From NCBI RefSeq assembly GCF_011764425.1, contig NZ_BLPF01000002.1:1240997-1304996 (forward strand): a stretch of 64,000 bases of DNA, read 5' to 3'. This document shows positions 34,878 through 41,801 of this stretch, piece by piece. This DNA is from Phytohabitans houttuyneae. GTDB lineage: Bacteria; Actinomycetota; Actinomycetes; Mycobacteriales; Micromonosporaceae. Position 1 is the stretch's first letter. The number at the start of each line of letters is the position of its first letter. The translations under genes and the position numbers were made by a program. The notes below the pieces were generated by a model. That model did not search any database and was not told the DNA's origin. It was given only the letters and a program-made list of their open reading frames with translations.

Positions 34878-35897
34878 ATGACCCGCTTCGGCGCCTCGGA
34901 GATGTATGCCCGCGCGACGCGTCGTACCAGGGCGGCCGCCATCATCGTCCTGATCGGACTGTCGATGGTGGCCGCGACGCCGGACGCTGCCTGGGCCGCG
35001 ATGACCGACCGGCTGCCCACGCCCAAGACCCCCAGCGCCGTCGTGCAGAGCCCGACCAGCGTCGCGCTCACCTGGACCGCCGTCGCGGGCCCGGTGGCCG
35101 CGTACACGGTGGAACGGGCGAGCCCCTCCGTCTTCGTGCCGATCCTGACCACGACGGCGCTGTCAGCGACGGTGACAGGTCTCGCGCCGGACAGCGCGCA
35201 CAATTTCCGGCTGATCGCACACGCCATACCGGATTCGGGCCGCGCCGACAGCGTGCCATCCGCCTACACTCATGTGGTCACCCCACCCACGCCGGAATTC
35301 GAGCCACCGACCGCGCCGGGATCCCCGACGATGCAACGGTTGGGCATATTCGGCGTGTCCGTGACCTTCCTTCCGGCGACGGACAACGCGCGGGTCGCGT
35401 CCTACGTCGGCGAAGTACTCCGAGACGGGGTCTGGACGCGGGTCGCCACCTCACCCGGCACGCTCATGCACCTCAGCGGACTCACCGCGGCGACGTCGTA
35501 CACCGTGGCGGTGAGCGCCATCGACTCGAGCGGCAACCGATCCCCGCGGTCGGAGCCGCTGTTGTTCACCACCGCGCCGTACACCCACTTGCCCCAATGC
35601 TCGATCACCCTGGAACCGGACGGCAACCATTACAAGCTGACCGTTCAGGTGTACAACACCACGGCGGCGGCGCTGGACCGGTGGGCGGTCACCTTCCGGA
35701 TGCCTGTCGCGCACACGCTCACCTCGCCCCGGCTGGCGCGCGACGACGCCGACGCCGTCCTGTCCTCGGAACCCGGCAGCAGCCTCCAGTCCGGTACCGA
35801 GGCGATGTTCTGGTCCTTCGTCAGCCAGAACGGCGACCCCACGCTACCCGGCGACTTCGCGATCGGTGGGGAGCCCTGCACCGTCTGGCAGGTCTGA
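34878..35897 (+). CDS. Secreted protein: two FN3 domains and a degenerate CBM2-like domain
   Basis: A 339-residue protein of the same layout as the one at 22852: signal peptide (RAAAIIVLIGLSMVAATPDAAWA), FN3 at about 50-145 (TSVALTWTAVAGPVAAYTVE) and 150-240 (ending GNRSPRSEPLLFTT), then a CBM2-type sandwich (about 245-339) with end cysteines QCSITLE and EPCTVW. The structural tryptophan (RWAVTFRM) is kept, but the surface tryptophans expected for cellulose contact are mostly missing, so the ligand may differ. The upstream frame is open but the ATG at 34878 starts the signal peptide. Confidence 0.78.
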   Translation: MTRFGASEMYARATRRTRAAAIIVLIGLSMVAATPDAAWAAMTDRLPTPKTPSAVVQSPTSVALTWTAVAGPVAAYTVERASPSVFVPILTTTALSATVTGLAPDSAHNFRLIAHAIPDSGRADSVPSAYTHVVTPPTPEFEPPTAPGSPTMQRLGIFGVSVTFLPATDNARVASYVGEVLRDGVWTRVATSPGTLMHLSGLTAATSYTVAVSAIDSSGNRSPRSEPLLFTTAPYTHLPQCSITLEPDGNHYKLTVQVYNTTAAALDRWAVTFRMPVAHTLTSPRLARDDADAVLSSEPGSSLQSGTEAMFWSFVSQNGDPTLPGDFAIGGEPCTVWQV

Positions 35898-36429
35898 GCA
35901 TGAAAGCCGTCGATGCGTACTGATAACGCCGTCGGCGCGACGATCGCCGTCCCTATGCTGGCCTTGGCGACACCGGCGCAGCGACTTGTCCGGGGAAGGC
36001 CGCGTCCCGGGTTTCGTCCTTGGTCAGCATGAGAGGGCGGTCACGAACTGTTCAGGTTGATCTACAGCCGTAGTGCGGCGGCTGCAACCAAGCAGCGACG
36101 ACCGATCGGCGGCAGACATCCGGAGCCTTGATCCGTATTGGGGTGCGGTAACGGCAACACTGCTGTCAGCGTGCTCCGCGTACACCTCTGACGACGAGTG
36201 AGCCGGGAGCCAGTCCTCAACATGGCGGTGCCGGCCGAGGCTGATCGCGTCGAACTCGTCGTAGTGTCCGTCGGCGGACGCGCCCAAAAGGCGAAGCGCC
36301 TGCGAGATTGGTGACGAGCCCGGAGCCGGCCAGGACTTTGGACTCAATGACACCTTCTCTGCCGTGCTTCGTCCTCGCTCAGTACTAGTGGATCCAGAAC
36401 CACAGTGCCGCCTCGCCATACCGCCGCGA
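35898..36429. other. Gene-poor region before an IS relic
   Basis: No intact gene is supported. A minus-strand frame ending at 36024 (ASADGHYDEFDAISLGRHRH, ADSSVAVTAPQYGSRL) looks coding and may be a 3' gene remnant cut by the adjacent insertion sequence. Confidence 0.3.
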
Positions 36430-36850
36430 ACTGCGAGCCGATCCCACCGAAGTACTCCGCCTCGACATCTGCGCCCCCGGCAGGTGACCCGTCCGGATCT
36501 GCGGCCCGAAGATCCGGTGGTGTTGGCGGCGGTGTCACGGCTGCTGCCTCGCACACGCTGGCCGGCGTTCTTCGTCACCCCGGCCACGTTGCTGCGCTGG
36601 CATCGGCAGCTCATCGCCCGCATTGGACGTTCCCGCACGCCCCGAGCCGGCCGGCCACCCGTGGACAAGGAAATCCGGGACCTGGTGCAGCCTCTGGCAA
36701 CCGAGAACCCAACCTCGGGGCACCGCCCAGTGACGGCGAACTCGCGGCTCTGGGCTACCAGGTCGCGGCCCGCACCGTTTGGAAGATCCTTCATCAAGCG
36801 GACGTCGACCCGGCACCGTTCGGCAGGGGGCCCATGAAATCACACCCAGG
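36430..36850 (+). pseudogene. Degenerate IS transposase (integrase-core type)
   Basis: Remnant of a transposase: VVLAAVSRLLPRTRWPAFFV, TPATLLRWHRQLIARI, RAGRPPVDKEIRDLVQPLA, then after a frame change GELAALGYQVAARTVWKILH and ADVDPAPFGRGP. This matches the N-terminal part of rve-type transposases common in actinomycetes. The DDE domain is absent and no terminal inverted repeats were found. Confidence 0.7.
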
Positions 36851-37052
36851 GCAAGCGCCCTCGCCCTGGATATGGCCTTGTACCAACCATGGACCGCAGC
36901 GTGAAGGATCGTGGCCTCAGCCGTCGCCTCGCCTGATCGCGTCGCCTTGATCACGTTCGCACCCCAGGACGACCAACCACAACTGTGGGTAAATAAACAG
37001 CGTCGACTGCGCGGCTAACCGCACACTGATCGAACAATATAAAGTCATCTAT

Positions 37053-38003
37053 ATGCGATTCCTGCTCCGTACCGCGGTGGCCGGCATCCTCGGCGCCGCA
37101 ACCATCCTCATCATCGCTGCTCCCGCCCAGGCGTCCGCGGGCCACTTCACCAAGTCCTCGCAGTGGTCCGGCGGATACGTCGGGGAGTTCACCGTCCACA
37201 ACCACACCGATAGCCCGATGAACGGTTGGGTGGTGCGGTTCTGCCTGCCGTCCGGGACCCGCATCCTCAACGGGTGGAACATCCAGCTCACCCAGATCGG
37301 CGACTGCTACACCTTCCGCAACTACCCCTGGAACAGCACCCTGCCTGCGGGCGGCGCGGTCTCATTCGGATTCGTCGCCTCCGGGACCGGCGATCCGATC
37401 GACTGCACGGTCAACGGCGAGCGCTGCGACGGGCTGCCGGCCGGGTCGGACCTCCAACCACCCACCGCGCCGGACAACATGCACATCGTCTGGAACCCCG
37501 GCGTGACCCTCGTCTGGGACGCGTCCACCGACGACCGCGGGATGGTCGGCTACGAACTCTTCGAGAGCGGCACGACGCTGCGGACCGTCGCCGAGACCTC
37601 GTACGTCTACTCGACCACCAACGCCCTCCCGCCGAAGCTGTACGAGTTCGGCATCCGGGCGATCGACGCGGCCGGCAACGTCTCGCCGTTCGACTTCGTG
37701 GGCCTCGGCACCTCCTGGAGCGCCACCGCGGCACCCTCGGCACCGTCCAGCCTGCAGGTCAGCGGCCTCACCGCGGAAGCACTGACGCTCAGCTGGCAGG
37801 CCTCGACCCGGATTCCCTACTCCGAGGCGCCGGTCGCCGGCTACGAGGTGTCCATGGACGGTTCGGTCGTCGCCCGGGTCGGCGGCACCAGCGCGCGGCT
37901 GCGCACCCCGACCGGGATGGGCTTCCACACGCTGTCGGTCCGCGCCTTCAACGCGGTCGATCTGTTCTCGCCGGCCGCACAGACCCAGTTCATCATCAAC
38001 TAA
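37053..38003 (+). CDS. Secreted protein: N-terminal CBM2 followed by two FN3 domains
   Basis: A 316-residue protein. Signal peptide to about residue 28 (AAPAQASA). CBM2 (about 30-130) with all expected tryptophans: SQWSGGYVGEF, NGWVVRF, LNGWNIQL and YPWNSTLPAGG, so cellulose or chitin binding is likely. Two FN3 domains follow (about 138-225 and 230-316). The order is the reverse of the paralogs at 22852 and 34878. No catalytic domain. The upstream 60 bp are A+T-rich (ACAATATAAAGTC) and contain a GGCTAACCGC element shared with the region before the 22852 gene. Confidence 0.85.
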   Translation: MRFLLRTAVAGILGAATILIIAAPAQASAGHFTKSSQWSGGYVGEFTVHNHTDSPMNGWVVRFCLPSGTRILNGWNIQLTQIGDCYTFRNYPWNSTLPAGGAVSFGFVASGTGDPIDCTVNGERCDGLPAGSDLQPPTAPDNMHIVWNPGVTLVWDASTDDRGMVGYELFESGTTLRTVAETSYVYSTTNALPPKLYEFGIRAIDAAGNVSPFDFVGLGTSWSATAAPSAPSSLQVSGLTAEALTLSWQASTRIPYSEAPVAGYEVSMDGSVVARVGGTSARLRTPTGMGFHTLSVRAFNAVDLFSPAAQTQFIIN

Positions 38004-38129
38004 CCCCACACCGAATACTCCGCGAAAGATCCGGCAACGCCGCCATCAGCAGCCACCGATCCAGACAACCGATCAAACAGACCGCGCACCATCGGCGGCG
38101 TACGCGCGCATCAGTGCCCGTGCGCGTAC
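38004..38129. other. Short non-coding spacer
   Basis: Nothing supported between the FN3/CBM2 gene and the GIY-YIG relic. Confidence 0.4.
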
Positions 38130-38370
38130 CGGGCAAACGGTACGGCGCTCGTAGAGGCTCGGCTGCGCGGCTGCTGGTGTTGTACAAGTTCTTGACAGTG
38201 ACCACGGCCAGCTGGATGTGCGCGGGGCCGACGCCGTGAACGTTGAGCGGCGGGTGCACACGCCGGACAAGTTCGGCCTCGATGGCTGCCGGCTCCGTAC
38301 CTTGCGCCCAGGTCAAGCACAGGTGCGCCTACATCCACGCGGTCAGCCGCGCCTCATCCTCAGCCACCAG
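38130..38370 (-). pseudogene. GIY-YIG-type nuclease family remnant with in-frame stop
   Basis: On the minus strand DEARLTAWM, a TAG, then AHLCLTWAQGTEPAAIEAEL, VRRVHPPLNVHGVG and VKNLYNTSS. This matches the C-terminal part of a family of actinobacterial GIY-YIG catalytic-domain proteins (EAxLIxxxxPPLN). The catalytic GIY and YIG residues are not present in what remains. Confidence 0.6.
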
Positions 38371-38702
38371 GACAACACGATCATCGTGGGTGGCGATCGT
38401 CTTCGGCCTGCTGGAGCATCAGGATCGCGGCGATGATGGCGGTGGTGCGGCGTGGGCAGCAGCGCAGCTTGGTAAGTCGGGCAGCGCAGGTACCGTTCAG
38501 GCGCCTGGCCATGCCGTTCCACGGTGAGTTACATCCGTCGTGGGAACAGGTTTGTCCAGTTTTCGCCGCGTTGAAATGCCTGGTCGTTTGGGTCGCAGAT
38601 TGGGCCGTGGGAGAAGGGCGCTGGGACGCTCCGGTTCGGGAGGCGTCCTCGCCGGTGGCTGGGTTTGGCTCGTGGCGCACCGGTGTGGATAAGGTCGGCG
38701 GC
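38371..38702. other. Spacer upstream of the DNA glycosylase gene
   Basis: A minus frame ending near 38381 (KLRCCPRRTTAIIAAILML) looks coding but is unrecognised and incomplete. Otherwise nothing supported. Confidence 0.3.
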
Positions 38703-39272
38703 GTGGGCCTGAGTGGCGAGGGACTTAACGATGTCGTCGCCGATGGGCTGGCGGTGGTGTTCGTCGGGATCAACCCCGGGCTTGCGTCAGTGGCGTTGGG
38801 GCACAGTTTCGCGACCCCGGGCAACCGGTTGTGGCCGGCGTTGTATCGCTCCGGGTTCACCCCGCGGTTGTTGCGCGCGGAGCAGGAGCGGGAGCTGCTG
38901 CCGTTAGGGCTTGGGATCACGAGCATTGTGCGCAGGCCCACCGCCCGTGCCGCGCAGCTGACGCGGCAGGAGTTGGTGGAGGGCGGTCGGGATTTGAGCG
39001 AGAGGGTACGGGCTCTGCGGCCGGGCTGGCTCGCGATGCTGGGAGTGACCGGATACCGACTCGCGTTCGGGGCTGGGCAGGCGCAGGTCGGCCCGCAATC
39101 GGGAACGGTTGGTGGTGCCCGTGTGTGGGCCTTGCCCAATCCGAGTGGGCTCAACGCGCACTTCCCGCCAGCGGCGCTCGCGGTCGAGTTCGCCCGGTTC
39201 CGGGTCGCAGTCGGGCTGCCGGACCTCTCTGGCCTACTTGGCGACGGTCCGTTCCCTGACCGCAGACACTGA
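38703..39272 (+). CDS. mug: G/U mismatch-specific uracil-DNA glycosylase (Mug/TDG type)
   Basis: A 189-residue member of UDG family 2. The active-site motif is VVFVGINPGL (GINPG of Mug), followed by GHSFATPGNRLWPALYRSG and the C-terminal LPNPSGLNAHF loop that inserts into the helix. The enzyme removes uracil or thymine from G mispairs. GTG 38703 is chosen as it precedes the conserved GLNDVVADGL; the frame is open further upstream. No repair partner is adjacent. Confidence 0.9.
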   Translation: MGLSGEGLNDVVADGLAVVFVGINPGLASVALGHSFATPGNRLWPALYRSGFTPRLLRAEQERELLPLGLGITSIVRRPTARAAQLTRQELVEGGRDLSERVRALRPGWLAMLGVTGYRLAFGAGQAQVGPQSGTVGGARVWALPNPSGLNAHFPPAALAVEFARFRVAVGLPDLSGLLGDGPFPDRRH

Positions 39273-39465
39273 CCTTGACCGCCATCCGGACCACAAAGCA
39301 TGACATTTCCGCGACACGCTCCCACTACGGTCGGCCACTCACGAAGCCCTTCTCAGCGGCAAATCCGGTCGCCAAGATCACCGAATCATGGCGGCCGACG
39401 GCCGCGGTGGGATACCTGCCGTCGAAGCAGCATGCGTCTCCTGGAAGGAAGTCGCGGAGCACGGT

Positions 39466-39754
39466 TCAGGCAGCCTCAGGTGTAGGCCTTGCCAGGAACT
39501 CGTCGATCGCCTGACGGATCAACCCGGAGCGTCCCGACTTGTCGTTCCCCGCGAGTTCGTCCCAACCGCCGTACAGCGGCCGCGGACAGTCGTACACCAG
39601 TCACGATCATCGGCACGCTCTCCGGGCTCGGCGCTGGCCCGAGGTCCGGACCGACAGCCGCATCGCGCAGCAGCTCCGAAATGTCTCCACCACCATCGAA
39701 GTACGCCAGCAGTTCCTCACGGCTCATCTCCGTCGGATGCCGGTGCACCGTCAT
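39466..39754 (-). pseudogene. CopG/RHH-type antitoxin with a one-base insertion
   Basis: From ATG 39754: HPTEMSREELLAYFDGGGDI, SVPMIVTGVRLSAAAVRRL, then the frame slips near 39560-39566. In the other frame comes the rest of a ribbon-helix-helix domain, DELAGNDKSGRSGLIRQ, AIDEFLARPT, ending at TGA 39466. The total length is one base over a multiple of three. The start overlaps the stop of a toxin remnant (ATGA). Confidence 0.7.
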
Positions 39755-39835
39755 CGCGTTCCCTCCATCCATTGCTTGACCTCCGCGGGGGTGGCCTGCC
39801 GTACCGCCAGGATCGCGTATCGGTGCTGCCGTCGG
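39751..39835 (-). pseudogene. Toxin gene remnant of a toxin-antitoxin pair
   Basis: The last about 24 codons, RYAILAVRQATPAEVKQWM, end in a TGA that overlaps the antitoxin ATG. Toxin-first pairs with such an overlap are typical of BrnT-like or DUF4258-like modules. The 5' part is replaced by the hydrolase relic. Confidence 0.5.
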
Positions 39836-39863
39836 CGGCGGCCACGGCGGCAAGCCAAAGCCC

Positions 39864-40392
39864 ACCATCGTGCTCGTGCACGGCGCGTGGGCCGACGGCT
39901 CGTCGTGGAACGCGGTCACCGAGCGGCTGGTACGCGACGGCTACCCCGTGCGGTTGCCGCCCCAACCCGCTGCGCGCCCTGTCCACGGACTGCGCCACGG
40001 TCGCCAGCTTCCTGGCCACCCTCACCGGCCCGATCGTCCTGGTTGGACATTCCTACAGCGGTGCGGTCATCACCAACGCCGCCACCGGCAACCCCAACGT
40101 GACGGCGTTCACGCTGGCCGGACCCGACTCGGCGCCCGCGGTCGACCCGTCGACAGTGTTCGACTTCGTGCCCTACCCGGGCGGGCCGCCCGGCGACGTC
40201 GGCCTCTACCTGAGGCGGAGCGTCTTTCTCACCTCGTTCGCCGACGGCGTGCCGAGGGCCGATGCGGAGCTGTTGTACGCCGGCCAGCGGCCGCTGACCG
40301 GATCATCCCGCCGCCACAGCAGCGTTTCATCGCGCGGCGCGCGAACGCTCGAACCATCGATGTCGAGCACGCCGTCCGCCGGACGACCTGAG
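39864..40392 (+). pseudogene. Alpha/beta-hydrolase relic with frameshift and internal deletion
   Basis: Three pieces of one hydrolase: TIVLVHGAWADGSSWNAVTE, then after a shift near 39960 PIVLVGHSYSGAVITNAATG (GHSYSG nucleophile elbow) to LYAGQRPL, then near 40300 a jump to DRIIPPPQQRFIARRANA of the C-terminal lobe. About 25 residues between the last two are missing and the frame changes. Truly dead. Confidence 0.8.
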
Positions 40393-40395
40393 ACG

Positions 40396-40707
40396 TCACC
40401 GATCCAGCGGTCGCAGGCTGGCGGCGCGCACCTCGACGTAGCGGCCCTGCGGGTCGACGACCCGGCACAACTCCTTGCCGTCGACGAGCAGTACGACGGG
40501 CGTGCCCGCGGCGAGCACGCCGTCCGGGTCGTCGCCCGGCGACGACCCGGCGAAGCGGTACATCTCGTCGACGGCAAGGCGGTGGGTGAAGCGGTTGGGC
40601 GGTGGCTGGATGACGCGCGTCGGCGGGATCAGCGCCTCGTCGGGCAGGACCATCGCCTCCGGCCGCAGCACCCGGCCCGGCTCGTCAGCTTCCGTATCGT
40701 CGCCCAC
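40396..40707 (-). CDS. Hypothetical protein next to the metallopeptidase
   Basis: A 103-residue soluble protein, acidic N-terminus, proline-rich middle (PPTRVIQPPPNRF) and a strand-rich C-terminus (PVVLLVDGKELCRVVDPQGRY). It starts 9 bp after the metallopeptidase stop on the same strand, so it is likely co-translated with it and could be an inhibitor or partner. Not recognised as a family. Confidence 0.6.
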   Translation of the reverse strand: MGDDTEADEPGRVLRPEAMVLPDEALIPPTRVIQPPPNRFTHRLAVDEMYRFAGSSPGDDPDGVLAAGTPVVLLVDGKELCRVVDPQGRYVEVRAASLRPLDR

Positions 40708-40716
40708 GCACGCAGC

Positions 40717-41574
40717 CTAGGAGTTTCGGAGGCTGTCCGACGGCAACGTGAACGGGATGACCGGCAGCACCACGCCGGTGTCGGTGGGTGCGGTGTGCGC
40801 GACGAGCGAACCCGCCTCGGCGAGCGCGAACAGGTTGGGCAGCTGGTACTCCTCGGCGGCTTCCAGGTCGACGGTGTAGCCGAGGTCGGCAAGGCTTGCC
40901 ACGCTGAGCCGGCTCAAGGGGTTGCCCTTTTCGGCGATGAACCCGGACATCAGCTCGTTGTGGAACACGCTTTCTCGCCAATGGCCTTCCCGAGTGCCCG
41001 GGCCACCGGTATTCTCCACCGGCACCTGCGATCGTTTCCCGCTTCCGGTGAGCGCGAGATACTCCTTGATCGCGGCCTTTCCGGCGAATCTCGGGTTATC
41101 GGTGCCGGCACCCTTGATAAGGCGCTTGTGTCCCCATAGCGTCCCGATACCCAGTACGTGTCCCATTTCGTGGGTGATCACGTCGTTGAGCGTATCTTCG
41201 GCGGCCATCTTCGCCAGGTCGGCGGTATCAAAGGACATGATCCCCCGCGCCGGCAGGAATGCGGCGGCGCCCGCGCCGGCCGGCCGCAGGTGGGTGGGCC
41301 CGGCCTGGCCGAGGACCTTTCCCGGGCCGTCGATATCGGCGCCCTGTGCCAGGATGACGACGTCGTCGATGATCTCTCCAGCGAACGACACGGGTGGCAG
41401 GTCACCGACGATCACCTGTGTCCACCGGTCAGCGGCTGCGGCGAACGCCTGGCGCTCCCGCTCGTTGAGCCCGCCGAGAAATCGGACTTCGATGGTGAAA
41501 GGGGAGTCGGTCTCGGCGAGTGATTTGGCGCGAATCTCGTCCGCGCGCGCCTGATAGATCTCGAATTTGGCCAT
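40717..41574 (-). CDS. Leishmanolysin-like zinc metallopeptidase
   Basis: A 285-residue metzincin-type peptidase. Zinc site HEMGHVLGIGTLW with His135, Glu136 and His139, third histidine probably His198 in GHWRE, and Met-turn at NELMSG (Met209). This order matches M8-like peptidases. No signal peptide or membrane segment is visible, so it is cytoplasmic or exported by a non-Sec route. GGAGG precedes ATG 41574. It is divergent from the trypsin-nuclease fusion 228 bp away. Confidence 0.85.
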   Translation of the reverse strand: MAKFEIYQARADEIRAKSLAETDSPFTIEVRFLGGLNERERQAFAAAADRWTQVIVGDLPPVSFAGEIIDDVVILAQGADIDGPGKVLGQAGPTHLRPAGAGAAAFLPARGIMSFDTADLAKMAAEDTLNDVITHEMGHVLGIGTLWGHKRLIKGAGTDNPRFAGKAAIKEYLALTGSGKRSQVPVENTGGPGTREGHWRESVFHNELMSGFIAEKGNPLSRLSVASLADLGYTVDLEAAEEYQLPNLFALAEAGSLVAHTAPTDTGVVLPVIPFTLPSDSLRNS

Positions 41575-41801
41575 GGTGTCCTCCTGCTTACCGGCCTTCG
41601 TGAATCAGAGCACGTTAGGAAGCCGCCGCGCACGAATACATCGCATTTCGACCGTCCGGCGACGCCGTCGATCGTCCGCGTGAGCCGGCCGGAAATCTCC
41701 GCGATTAGCGGGGCGAATGGGCGACACTACGGTTAGCGGTCGCTGCCGCGTCCGGCCTGAGGGCAGGCGCGACAGGACCCGGGTGAGGAGGTGGGTGCAC
41801 G
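41575..41801. promoter_or_regulatory. Divergent promoter region, metallopeptidase / protease-nuclease
   Basis: The 227 bp between the two genes must hold both promoters. GGTTAG and CACTAC near 41728-41740 are candidates only; no operator-like dyad was found. Confidence 0.3.

Noticed and set aside
38130-39272. GIY-YIG nuclease and Mug glycosylase as a DNA repair pair
   Set aside because: The GIY-YIG frame is a remnant with a stop codon and lacks the catalytic motifs; adjacency is likely chance.
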